Below, in pieces: positions 1-10,707 of a DNA stretch of 64,000 nucleotides. Both the position numbers and the translations under genes were made by a program. Origin of the DNA: Rotaria sp. Silwood1 (taxonomy: Eukaryota > Rotifera > Eurotatoria > Philodinida > Philodinidae); NCBI GenBank assembly GCA_905250075.1, contig CAJNOP010000033.1:1674613-1738612 (forward strand), in the 5' to 3' direction. The number at the start of each line of letters is the position of its first letter. Positions within the stretch are counted from its first letter, which is position 1. A model generated the notes under the pieces. The model was not told the origin of the DNA, did no database searches, and was given only the letters and a program-made list of their open reading frames with translations.

Positions 1-17
1 AAAAAAAATAAACAAAA

Positions 18-3000
18 TTATTTCAAAGTTTTCTTTTGTATTTGATCAATATAATTTTGATCAAAATAAACAATTGTTATTGTTATATCATCACGTATGG
101 AGCGTGGATGAGGGAATGTTAATACATCTGATAAAAGTTTACTATCGAATTGATCTTGCGATGTATAAGCGAGTGCATGACGAATTAAATGAGTTGCAGA
201 ATTTTGATCAATCGGTTGATTTTTAATTGCTTGTTGTCGTTCATATAATAATTTACTTATTGTCTTTAAGTTAATTGACGATTTATTATTTTCAGTTTTA
301 TTTATAACAAAACGATCAAAACTTCGTATACCTTTTTGATGATTAAATATAAGTTCGACAACTTTTTCAGGTGATAATAAATCCCAAACACCATCTGTAG
401 CTAACACAAGAAATTTATCTTTCTTCGTTAATTTATGTTTTACTATTTCAGGTCGAGCAGTTAAATATGGCGGTGTTATATAAAATTGTGGTATCGCATT
501 GCTTTTTTTATAATATGGTTGTAAGTATTCTTGAAGATAATTTCTTGGCCATTTAAAACGTATATCACCAAATGCACGAGATGGTATTAATAAACCGAGT
601 AAACGATCATCGCGAATAACTGAATTATGTTCATTTAATGGATGCTCAGATAAAACTCGTTTGATTTCAACTTTATTATTTATATTATGAATATTTGACA
701 AAGGAATTGCAGATGAATTACCATCATCATCTATAGTACCTGCGAAACCAAAAAAAAACTCTGTTAGCTCAATCTCTGCTGGGTTAAAATATGCAACACG
801 ATGTAGCTATTGTTGCTAATCACAGGGAGATTGTTTTAGTTTACATTTAATGGGACACATTTCTCCATTCTCTTTTTACATAATCTTCCATAAATACAGT
901 AAGGCAGTAGTTAATATATTGAAACAAGACACTATCGATGGACGGTCTGCAACCGTATATCGACAACGTCGGTCATAGTTTGAAAAGAGTATCAAATTCT
1001 ACCCTATATACAGTCCTGGACAAAAGTAGCTATCCCTAATGAAGTGCTACTATTCTTTACGATATTGTATTAATATATTGTGATCATGCGAGCAATAATA
1101 AACTCTGATCAAAAGCACTGAATCGCTCTTCATGGATACACATGTAGAAGAAGATATGATCTAGCTAACATGTTCTTTTTTGATAACCTCATCTCAATCA
1201 TGTTGACACAAATGTTTCTAGCCAAACTCTCATTCGAAAGTTCGGTATTGTAGCTAACTTTAGTTCAAACTTCGTTAGAAATCATTTTAAAATAACTGAA
1301 ATATTTTCTTCTCACTACGAATATTTGTTGAAGAGCAAATGCTTAGTTTTTGGTAAGATCCATCTTTCCCATGATGACTTTTATCAATTCTTTTGAAAAT
1401 TTCACAGATCTTGACTATGTGTTACAGGCTTTGATGATGAGATATAGGATTGTCTTTAATGCTAGAAAAAAAAACAGTAGCAACTCGTGGGAAAATAAAA
1501 CGGCAAACCAAAGCTTTTTGAGCATATATGTTGTTACTGAGCATGTTTTTTTAACAAGGGAAAGAGCATATGCGAATCATAACTTCAGTACATTTGAACT
1601 GATAGAGAGTGATCTAATGCTGACGATCAGCTTTTAGTGTTGTACGTAGGCACTTAAAATATTAATTCTATATCATGAAAAATAGCAACGTTTCATGGTA
1701 GGTGGCTACTTTTGCCCAGGATTGTACTTCAACATTCTCTTTAGATTGAATTTCGTAAAAAATTAATATAGAATATTGATATATTCTTGAAATGATTTAC
1801 CAAGAATAGCACGTGCATCACCACAATTAGCAACATAAAGATCTGTATCTTTGATTAATGCAACACATGCACATGAACCAGCAATACAAATTTGTAATAA
1901 ATCTTTATTAATTTCGAGTGTATCAACTGGTATTGCTTCAGCACATATATCTCGATCTAATTTAATAAACGCACTTTCTAAAGCACCAGGTATATCTGTA
2001 TAATCACTATCAAATGTTGTATAGACTTCTTCAATATGTTTTAATAAATTAATTTGATGAATTTCTTTTATTTTGGAATTTCTCATATCTTTATATGGAT
2101 TATAATAGGAATGTAAAAGTAATGATGATACATTACGATGATCATGACTCGGCATTGTTCTTGCTTGTTGCATTATTGTTTCTAAATCATTAGGTGGACG
2201 TAAAGAAACTGCAATATATTGGAAAAGACGTTGATTAACAGCATCAGAGCACCAAGGTCCACCATGACCATCAAATACTCCGAATAGATACATGTTTGAA
2301 TCATTGGAACGGATACGAGCTTGAGCTTGTCGATCCTCTAAGAAAATGGATGATAGTTATCAATCTCTTTATTTTATCTAAATATTATTCAAGAAAAATA
2401 AATAATACACACAATATATACGATTTTTTAGATAAAAATATTGAAAAATTAGGTTGTGTCTGATGTTTAGAACGATTCGTTTATTCTTTTATAAATGAAT
2501 TATACTTCAGATGTAAGTAATGACGTAGCCAAGAAGTAGAACTAAGCTCTCCCCCATAAATAGATATCACAACAGCTAAACTACCACAAGTCTTCTTCTA
2601 CCAGACAGCGCCTAACTATCTGAGCTCCAAATCGTCTCAATCCTTGTTCCATCACAAGATATACAATCAAATATGTATCATTATTAGAAAAATAAACCTT
2701 CGAATGAACTACGCTTCCACTAGACGTGTGCACAATTGACATTTTTGGAATCGAAATCATTCGTTCAAAATTACGAATATAATATCACCGAAAACAACTA
2801 CAACAACATTGGCATGCGGCAATGAATAAGGAATGAACAGAAATCACAAAAATCTTTCGAATCACGAGCGACAAAAATAATATTGTTGAACAACAAGCAC
2901 ATAATGAATACAATTTTCATAATGACTATTTTTCTGAACATTTGCAAGTTTGACTAAAAAAGCAGTTGTAAATTTATACAAATGTATTCTTCAATTCAAA

Positions 3001-3990
3001 AGTATCGTTTTCCTTGTAAGAGATAGCCATTTTCTTAAATATTGTTGAAATAAATTTCTAAGTGATTAATTCAATGTTTTGTAAAGAGATTAAAAAAAAA
3101 TTATCGTATGTCATAAAATGATTTCGATTCAAATATTCTTGTACGTTAGAATCAGAATTGGCAGATCTGTGCATTTTTTTCATTGGAATAATCCATTGCC
3201 CTAGTTATCGCTCTGAGAATATTGAGACATTGATATTGTGTATTTGATGTTGCAAGAAAATCATTTTTTCATTATTAGAAAATATTCATTATTTGCATTA
3301 TTTTTGTTATTTGTCAGATTGATTCTTTTATAACTAATTCAAAAGCAATTAATGACTGTATCATAAAACTTTTTAGGAGGCACGACGTCTATATTCCAAT
3401 TTTAATGAAATGGTCAACCTGCAAAATATCAAAAATTCTTCGTACAATCAATATTACTATTTGAAGGAATCTCTTCTTTTTTTGTTTAATGAACCTCACC
3501 GCATATTCTTCATTGTTAATTATTATATCGTGAAAAATAATAATGAAACATTTTTAACTTTCTTATATAATCAATAGAAATATATTATTTCTACTCCAAC
3601 CAAAGAGAATTTAGAGAGTATAATTAAATATTTTATAGATAAGTGTATATAATCTGTCAAATTGATATTGTGCTTTTTATTTCTTTTGTAACAAAATGAT
3701 TATATCAACATACCCGAAGGGTTATTAGCACCGAGATAATTAACCTCATAATAATTCACTGGACAATTGGCTTCTAGATCAATACTAGCTTCATGTGTTT
3801 GTAAAATTTTTGTTGCCTCTTGAGATGAAAGTCGTTGCTCTTCTTCAACTGTTTCATCAAATAAATTTCCTTCAATTGAATCATTATGATAATTTGCTAA
3901 AGAAATGATTTGTTTTTTATAAAATGATAATAAATAAGATGAATATTTCGAACACAAAGATCTATTATTTAATAAGACATATCGAATCAT
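18..3990 (-). CDS. PDP1: Pyruvate dehydrogenase phosphatase catalytic subunit (PP2C family)
   Basis: Mitochondrial PP2C-type Ser/Thr phosphatase that would reactivate the pyruvate dehydrogenase complex by dephosphorylating E1-alpha. Three exons join in phase: 3714-3990, 1801-2337 and 18-739, giving 511 residues (vertebrate PDP1 is about 537). Visible PP2C motifs are the metal-binding GVFDGHGG, the CGDARAILG block, DRLLGLLIPSRAFGD, LATDGVWDLL and the terminal RDDITITIV. The spacing and the YYEVN...NNPSEDR region point to PDP rather than generic PP2C. The start at 3990 is chosen because the next 25 residues are basic, Ser-rich and without acid, like a mitochondrial presequence. A splice-acceptor-like cttttaaag lies just upstream, so an upstream exon or trans-splicing is possible. 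The 740-1800 intron carries nested transposons. PDP1 versus PDP2 cannot be settled. Confidence 0.93.
790..1760 (-). mobile_element. Copy E of the TGTGAAACACGAT inverted-repeat family, split by a later insertion
   Basis: Non-autonomous element in the last PDP intron. The left end (790-830) reads gcaacacgatgtagctattgttgc and matches the end of the intergenic copy at 24964. The palindromic core lies at about 930-975. The right end resumes after the inserted element at 1727-1760, where cttcaacattctctttagat aligns with cttcagcactgcttttagat of the 25.2-kb copy. The element is interrupted at 1011-1724. Confidence 0.7.
1011..1724. mobile_element. Tc1/mariner-like non-autonomous element with TA target duplication
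   Basis: A 714-bp element with inverted ends CAGTCCTGGACAAAAGTAGC and GCTACTTTTGCCCAGGATTG, flanked on both sides by TA (1009-1010 and 1725-1726). TIRs beginning CAGT and TA duplication are typical of Tc1/mariner. No transposase-like reading frame was recognised, so it is probably mobilised in trans. It sits inside the older repeat copy at 790-1760. Confidence 0.8.
2338..3713 (-). other. First PDP intron, no recognised content
   Basis: Large intron of 1376 bp bounded by a GTATG donor and a CTTAG acceptor on the minus strand. No open frame of note and no clear terminal repeats were seen. Confidence 0.6.
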
Positions 3991-4099
3991 TTCATCTTTA
4001 AAAGAAAAACATAGAAAAAACATTTAGGTTTTGTTTTTTTCTCTAACATCACGAAACACAACAAAAGAAGAACAAAAAAAAACAGACAAAAAGGAAGTT

Positions 4100-4867
4100 T
4101 TATTTGCAAAAAACTTTTCTATATATATCCATCATCAATTTAACCTTTTCTCTATCTGTTACTTGTATTGAATCATCTTCATCATCATTATTTAATCCAT
4201 TTAAAGAAATTTTTTTTTGAAAATTTTTATAAATCATTTTTGATGGTTTACGTATACGTGCTGATGCATGAAATTCTTTAGCTCCTGTTTCCCGTAATAT
4301 TGCTTCAAGATTTGTTACATTTATACCACAACCAGGTAATATAATAATACGATTTTGTGAATAATTTATCATTTGACGTATACATTTTCGTCCATAATAT
4401 GCATTTGCTTCTTGTCCACTTGTTAAAATACGTTGAAAGCCAAGTTCAATTAATTGATCAATACCAATTTCCCATTTAGAAATAAAATCAAAAGCACGAT
4501 GAAATGTTAATGATATATCTTTTGGAATTAATTGTATTAAACGTTTTAAACTATTAATATCAATTGTTCCATCAGAATTAAGTGTACCTAATACAAAACC
4601 ATTTATTTGTTGATTTGATTCTATAAATAAACGAATTTCTTCTTCCATAACACTTAAATCATTATCATCATAAATAAAATCTCCTGGACGACAACGTATC
4701 ATTATAAATATAATTAATTCTGATGATAAACGACGACGAATTAATCTTAATAAACCAAGTGATGGTGTTAAACCACCTTGTTCCAATGAACTACATAATT
4801 CTATACGTTGAGCACCACCTTGTATAGCTGCTAAAGCTGATTCAAAACTATCAACACACACTTCCAT
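4100..4867 (-). CDS. CUTC: Copper homeostasis protein CutC homologue
   Basis: Single-exon gene of 255 residues (human CUTC is 273). It has a CutC-type TIM barrel over nearly the whole length. The start MEVCVDSFESA, then AAIQGGAQRIELCSSLEQGG, GGLTPSLGLL, IMIRCRPGDFIY, GFVLGTLNSDGTID, LTFHRAFD and ILTSGQ follow the family pattern in order. The Met at 4867 is chosen because the family begins at this MEVC-like strand; the open frame upstream is low-complexity hydrophobic sequence. The protein is cytosolic and linked to copper handling, though its biochemical role is not firmly known. An acidic insert (NNDDEDDS) lies near the C terminus. It sits 109 bp upstream of the PDP start and 130 bp downstream of the EMC5 stop, all in one direction. 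Confidence 0.95.
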   Translation of the reverse strand: MEVCVDSFESALAAIQGGAQRIELCSSLEQGGLTPSLGLLRLIRRRLSSELIIFIMIRCRPGDFIYDDNDLSVMEEEIRLFIESNQQINGFVLGTLNSDGTIDINSLKRLIQLIPKDISLTFHRAFDFISKWEIGIDQLIELGFQRILTSGQEANAYYGRKCIRQMINYSQNRIIILPGCGINVTNLEAILRETGAKEFHASARIRKPSKMIYKNFQKKISLNGLNNDDEDDSIQVTDREKVKLMMDIYRKVFCK

Positions 4868-4997
4868 TTGAAATAAAAAAAACAAAAAAGACCTTTTTTC
4901 TGTTGAATATAATAAAAACAAAAAATGACAAACACACAAAAAAAAAACGAAAAGAATATTATAAAAAAAAAAGAAGAATCAATGAAAAATTTTGATT

Positions 4998-5297
4998 TTA
5001 ACGAAATAATTCTTTGCCACGATGATTAAATGTCATAAATGATGGACGATTACCAATTGTATCCCAAGTTTTATTTTGCCACTCAGCTGTAATAAGTATT
5101 GGTTTAAATTTACCAAATAATTGTACTGTACCAATACAACAAGCAAGAAAAGCAATTAATGTTTGAACAATAATATCTGTTGGTAAACGTTCAAATTGTT
5201 GTTCAGTAAGACGTACGTATACACGATGTTGAGCTGCTGAATAACCGGCGTGTGCAAGAGCAAATAAACCGATTATTAAAAGTATTTTTTGACCCAT
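4998..5297 (-). CDS. MMGT1: ER membrane protein complex subunit 5 (MMGT1)
   Basis: Intron-less 99-residue membrane protein. EMC5 is a core transmembrane subunit of the EMC insertase, which places tail-anchored and multipass proteins into the ER membrane. Two hydrophobic segments are visible (residues 4-20, ending [13 protein letters not shown], and about 40-60). [19 protein letters not shown], the LP.DI..QTL.AF block and the terminal [10 protein letters not shown] match the family. Human MMGT1 is 131 residues; this one stops right after the FNHRG..LFR motif and lacks the polar tail. The Met at 5297 fits the family start; the open frame continues upstream without support. First gene of the minus-strand trio EMC5-CutC-PDP. 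Confidence 0.94.
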   Translation of the reverse strand: MGQKILLIIGLFALAHAGYSAAQHRVYVRLTEQQFERLPTDIIVQTLIAFLACCIGTVQLFGKFKPILITAEWQNKTWDTIGNRPSFMTFNHRGKELFR

Positions 5298-5511
5298 CAA
5301 ATGATAGTTCAATTCACAAATGAGATAAATTCTGATGACTATCTTTTTTTTTTTCTTTGATGTACACTTCGGAGGCGAGAAAACTTGTTTTGTTATTGGT
5401 TTAAAACGAGAACGAATCAAATATTCGTCGGTTTAACAAGAAGAAAGAAAATTAATCTACGAAAGCATTAAAGATATTTTATTTGATATCTTTGAACAAA
5501 AAAATTTCACA

Positions 5512-6986
5512 ATGCAAAGAAGAGTAAATTATGCAAAATTAGAGTTTCGTTTGGTTTTGTTTAATCTTATTAAAATTTCTAATCTATAGGTTAATGATGT
5601 ATCGACCTTGGAGCAATTACAATCTGTTGACGATTATTTTCCTTTATTTCTTGAACAAACTCTTCAACTTTATGCTTTACGAATGAAAGATAATCAAGAT
5701 CAAGCTGATACTGTGGTAAGTAGAAAGCGAAGTTTCTTTTTATTGTATTATGTAAGATGTTAAGTATCAATGTCTTGAATGAAGGAGACATTTTAGAAAC
5801 TGTTGAATGATTCGTCCATGCAGAATAATATCGAGATCCGAGTTTCACGATTATATAGAAGACACTTCCATGCATATATTGATGTAGAACAACTGTCCTC
5901 AGATTTCTGAAATTACTGACACATCTTAGAAATTCGCAGAAAAGTTAGGAAACTTCTACAATTTCTTTAGTATCGACAGAGTTAAATCAAGTGATAAGTC
6001 TAGAAATAAAGAAGTTCATGTCATTTGAAGATATAGACCTTCTGTACTTTCAATGAAATAGTATGATATATTTATCATTAGTAGATAGAGATTTTCTCCA
6101 TTGTTTAAATTCGTTTTGAATCTATAAGGTAAAACTAGAAAAAGCATAAAAGGACTCATGTCTATGGACCTTTGAAGCCGAATTATGGCTGTTTTACCGA
6201 GCTTTCGATCTTTTTTTTTAGACACGTACTAAAAATTCAAACAACGGAATTTCGATTTGAAATTCAGCCCATCAATAGATCTCATACTCCTTAGAACATA
6301 CAACAAATAGTCGTTTGCAATAGATATGTCATTAAAATCGAGTTTATTCGAAAATGAAATATTTCAACAAAGAAAAAGTCTTTTCGGCTGAAACTTTTAG
6401 GATATTCTAATGGTCATGAGATTTATCTATGAACTGAATTTCAAATCGAAGTTTTTTCAGTACAGACCTAAAAATGAATCGAAATTTCACATAAATAGTC
6501 TTAACTCCGCTCCAAACGCCCATTGATACAAACATTTTCAGACTTTCTCTAGTCTTACTAACACTACCTCGTAAGCTAAACATGAGTTCAAACGGTGAAT
6601 TACAGTTAAACTAATATTCTCATCAGTGTAAACTTCCTAAACACATTTTTTGAAAAATTTCATGTATCAATATTTTGATATTATTTAGCTTGACAAATAA
6701 ATACATTCCTTGGTTCCATCTTTGTAATAAAAATTCATTATATAAAAAAGCCAACCGTATTTTCATTATTAAATGTGAAAAAATGTACAATTTCTTTTTT
6801 TTTTATATTTAGGCTGATCGTTTATCTGATCGCGATATTCTTGTCGATTCAGTACATATATTTCAAAATTGTAATATAGCATTACTTGGTGGTAATAATG
6901 ATGAATGTGTAGCTGTATCAAATATATATCCATATGGTCCAGGTATGTTTATTGAAAAGTTTATTTTTGATTTATTAAAAGAATAA
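5512..6986 (+). CDS. Unrecognised small protein gene, three exons
   Basis: Predicted from splice signals rather than one open frame. The exons are 5512-5523, 5590-5715 and 6813-6986, all in phase, coding 103 residues. The middle exon gives VNDVSTLEQLQSVDDYFP and the last gives ADRLSDRDILVDSVHIFQN, then GGNNDECVAVSNIYPYGPG. The composition and codon use look coding and the introns have good GTAAAT, GTAAG and TTTAG borders. I do not recognise the family. The end is uncertain: a canonical GTATGT donor follows YPYGP at 6940, so the last residues may be intron and the gene may be a fragment. As drawn, its stop overlaps the minus-strand gene end at 6961 by 26 bp. It is divergent from EMC5. Confidence 0.5.
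6095..6600. repeat. Fold-back repeat in the 5716-6812 intron
   Basis: Diverged inverted arms of about 200 bp, roughly 6095-6300 and 6395-6600. For example gaatttcgatttgaaattca at 6248 pairs with tgaatttcaaatcgaagttt near 6435. The arms keep pairing outward to about 6600. No coding capacity. Confidence 0.65.
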
Positions 6987-8040
6987 TTGCAATAGTAATA
7001 AGAATAAAAACATAGATTAAATTTAATATAACTTGTATACCTGGTATTGATAAATTTGATAAAATGTTTTCAATAAAACGTAATATACTTATAATTAAAA
7101 TAGTTAATATATTTATTTGTTTAAAATATTTAAGTAAAAAATTTCCTTCATATTGTTGTTCTTGAACATAAAAACGTAAATTTGTATTATCAATAAATTC
7201 AATGGAACGTATAATAAATAAACGATTATTAAGTTGTAAATAATTATTTGTATTTAAAAATTGTATTGATGAATTTAATTGTGTTTGTTGTTTAAGCCAA
7301 TTACGTTCAGTTTCATTATTTTTATATTCACATGTTATAAGTAAATCATTATTTTTTTCTGTTGAAATAATCGAAGATTTTGCATCCGATATTTGATTAT
7401 TCATTAATGAAGCTTGTTTTAATTCTTCAATACGTTGTGCTATACTTGACTTAATATGTTCAGGACGACGGAGTTTTGTTAAAGCAAGTACATCAGGTGT
7501 TAATGGTGTTCGACGACGATTACGTAAATTAGGTTTAGCAATAGGATTTGAATAGATTTTCGATTTTGTCATTTGTATAATTGATGAAGATTCATTGATT
7601 TGACTTGGTCGAATAAACATTGATTGTGATAAATCAGTACCGGATGGTGTTATTGAACTTGTATGATTTTTAATTGCTTTAGAAAAATCAGTTGATTTTA
7701 ATGTTTCTGATGAAATTTTTTCATTAAAATTTGATGGTAATGGTGGTGCACGAGGAATAGTTTTTATTGAAGATAATTCTTGATTACGATTAAATGTTGT
7801 AAGCATTATACCTGTTCGAACATTTGCTTTTGGTAATGATTCTGATAGAGCAGATCGATTTAAATTTAAAGTATTATGATGAATTTGTGGAAGAAGTAAA
7901 AGAGCATTTTGTTTTTTTTTATTATGAACTTGTGATGTTAGAGAAGAAAATCGTCGAATTAATTGATGTTTAACACATCGACCAAAATGAATGGATTTTT
8001 GACCAAATGAATAACTTCGATGATGCCCAATAGAGGGCAT
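6961..8040 (-). CDS. Unrecognised protein with C-terminal membrane hairpin
   Basis: Single-exon open frame of 359 residues. The N terminus is basic and Ser/His-rich, followed by a long low-complexity, probably disordered stretch rich in Ser, Asn and Lys, then two hydrophobic segments at about 309-327 and 337-356. The protein ends three residues after the last segment, with a Lys. That shape suggests a tail-anchored or hairpin membrane protein with most of its mass in the cytosol. The Met at 8040 is the first in frame. I recognise no domain. Two further genes of similar shape follow upstream on the same strand. Confidence 0.7.
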   Translation of the reverse strand: MPSIGHHRSYSFGQKSIHFGRCVKHQLIRRFSSLTSQVHNKKKQNALLLLPQIHHNTLNLNRSALSESLPKANVRTGIMLTTFNRNQELSSIKTIPRAPPLPSNFNEKISSETLKSTDFSKAIKNHTSSITPSGTDLSQSMFIRPSQINESSSIIQMTKSKIYSNPIAKPNLRNRRRTPLTPDVLALTKLRRPEHIKSSIAQRIEELKQASLMNNQISDAKSSIISTEKNNDLLITCEYKNNETERNWLKQQTQLNSSIQFLNTNNYLQLNNRLFIIRSIEFIDNTNLRFYVQEQQYEGNFLLKYFKQINILTILIISILRFIENILSNLSIPGIQVILNLIYVFILITIAIILLINQK

Positions 8041-8289
8041 TTAAAACATTCAAACAAAATAAAAAGAAGAAAAAACAAAAGCAAGATTTTTCGAAACGAT
8101 TTTATTTGCATGACAACAATAATAATTAAATATAGTGAAAGTCATATAACACTTAAGCAAAGAAAAAAGTCTCTTCAAAGTAACCAACCAGGAAAAGTTC
8201 CGAAGATGATAAAAATTTTTTGAATGCATATTATGCTCAGTCGCAGGATATCGATAAACTAGAATATCATCTAAAGAATTTGTGCTGGC

Positions 8290-8612
8290 GCTAAGATTTG
8301 ACGAAATTATTAAATTTTTAATGAGTTTTAACTTGAAAAATTTGTTCGGATCAAGTTCTTAGTGCGACTAGCTTATACATAGAATTATAGAAGTTTTTGA
8401 TCGAGTGCCTTCAAGGTATGTATTTCTCAAGCCTCAAGCTGTTTTTAATTAATATTGTGTAAAACATGCATATTTTGAAAGATGCATATCTTATAGACAC
8501 TAGATCGAAAACTTCTAAAATTCTGTGCATAAGCTAGTCGCACTGCTATTTTGATCTAGAGAAAATTTTCAAGTCAAAACTCGACAATAGAATTCTCTAG
8601 CGAAAAACCGAA
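8290..8612. repeat. Short inverted-repeat element between two genes
   Basis: Arms of about 105 bp (8322-8425 and 8480-8584). The sequence agtgcgactagcttatacat at 8361 pairs with gcataagctagtcgcact near 8527. It fills most of the gap between the 6961-8040 and 8839-10492 genes. Confidence 0.7.
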
Positions 8613-8838
8613 CCTATGCAGAGAAAATTCACTAAAAAGTCAATTCTTAATATTAGCACGAACCCTTTGGAACCTGTTCTAATCTATAGATCCTCTACAT
8701 TTAAGAAAAATATGGGCTCAAAAGTTCTTTATCAATATGAAGCCTTCCTTTGTAGGATTATATTAGAATAAGTTAATTATTGAATTAAATTCAAAGTTTA
8801 TTTTATTTTAATAAAAACAAACAAATTATTCGATGTAT

Positions 8839-10492
8839 TCAAAAGACAAACAATATTAAGACAATCATAAGAATAATAATAATCGTTGTACCGATACTAA
8901 AAATTGTTATTGTTCTAAGTGAAAATTTTGTTTCTGATTCTTGTACATAATCATGTAAATTGAATAAAATATTCGATTCATCACAATGATTAATTGTGGT
9001 TTCTTGTTTTGGATACATATGTTGTTTATAAAATTTATTAGTGAATGGTATTCGAGATGTAGTTGTTGGTTGGATTGAATCAGCTGATATAATTGATGTT
9101 GTTCGTTGTTGTTGTTTATCATCGGATTGATAAGATGAAATAGATTTTGTTATGCGACCATTGCCTAAATCTATTTCATATTCACATACATCAATAGGTG
9201 ATCGTTGTTGTTGTAATGAAATATCATCGAAATTAAGTTCTTTTTCTAAATTTTAATATGTGTTAGCGTTCAATCTCAGATCCGTCTAATAAAGTTTGCT
9301 GGTATCAAAAAAAACCGAAACCATTAAGTCGTTAGATAAAGATAAAAACCTATGTCGTAAATGCTGTAATATATGGTGTCATTAATCTCAACAATTCAAT
9401 AGTGAACATTTCTCAAAATAGATATCAAATTTTTGCACGTCTTTAATGACTTAATGGTTTCGATTCCATGTAATATTTTGGGAACCGAATCAGAATTCTC
9501 GAACTCTGCTGCCTAGGCTAATATTGAATCTTACTTTGAATGAACATTAATTCAAGCTACTCTTGGATTGATCAATTACAATACGTTCAATATAAAGTTC
9601 ATCGGAACATTTTCGGCAAATCTCAGATTAGTTTAGACCAATGACGGATTGTAGGGTTAATACAGCAAATGTTGAAGCAGAGACTAAGTATTTTTGCTTA
9701 ATGGGAAGTAACGTGGAAAAGAAACTTTTCCTCAACTATTAAATTCATTATACAGAGGTAAGTTAAGAAAAAAATAAATACATATCTGGAATCAGCGTAA
9801 AATACTACATCAAGTAATTTACAATTTGTTAACTTCTAAAATAAATAGTTTTTCCACAGAAATTTAGTGTAAGGATTTCCCTTTCAAATTTTTCATCGCT
9901 AATTGTCATCCATACTTCAATATCGACAATAACCTCAATTCATATCGAACTCCGGATTGGACGCTAGAATATTGGTTTCATTTGTTACTTTTTTTTAAAT
10001 TGTAATTACCCTTTTGATCATGATAAATTTGAGTCATTCTATTTCCATTATCTAACTTTAGTACTTCATTGGGTTTATCAGTAACTTGCATGGTCATGTT
10101 AGGAGAATATTCGTTGGACACTGTTGGAATATCTATTATAAGAATGACGCATTTTCTTTTTTTGATTGAAGAAAAATACTTAGTGATAAAATACCTGTTT
10201 GTTTTTGTGATGAATGTACATTTTGTTGATTTTCATGTGAAAATAATTCCAATAAATTTTCTTGATCTTTTGATAGTTCAATATGAGTATCATCACCATG
10301 AGCTTGATCTTCATTGAATGTTTTTGTTACTGTTTTTAATGGTCGAATTTTTTCATAAACTTCATTATTATCTAGAGTTGCTATTGGGTCATTGTTTATC
10401 AATGAATATTCATCGATTTTGTTTAACGAATTCTTTTGAACTATCAATGTAGATATTTCATTATTATCATCTGATGAAATTGATTTAGTCAT
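8839..10492 (-). CDS. Unrecognised tail-anchored protein, three exons
   Basis: Exons 10195-10492, 10010-10132 and 8839-9245 join in phase to 275 residues. The start is the only plausible Met (MTKSISSDDNNE). The body is polar and acidic with no recognised domain. The last 30 residues hold one strong membrane segment (TIFSIGTTIIIILMIVLILFVF) that ends at the stop codon, the layout of a tail-anchored protein. The 9246-10009 intron contains a diverged inverted repeat around aaaccattaagtc (about 9318 and 9450). Function unknown. Confidence 0.7.
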
Positions 10493-10707
10493 ATAAATTG
10501 ATTTATAATTCTCAATTATCTTTGTAATTCATTTAAATTGTATAAGATCAAAAAATAAATAGATATACGATTTAAGAAGACAAACAAAACATCTAAGTGA
10601 ATGAGTAAATAGGATGTTGTTTTCTATATTTAATTTGGTTATTTCTTTTTTTTGAATAATAGATATGAAAAATAAAATAAATATTGGCGCTTTTAGAAAA
10701 ATTAATA

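Noticed and set aside
1350-1637. 95-residue open frame inside the Tc1/mariner-like element as a transposase
   Set aside because: No DDE or helix-turn-helix resemblance, and much too short.
5554-5589. A 36-bp intron (TTG|GTTTTG donor) for the small gene at 5512
   Set aside because: Shorter than any other intron here; the GTAAAT donor at 5524 gives a normal 66-bp intron in phase.
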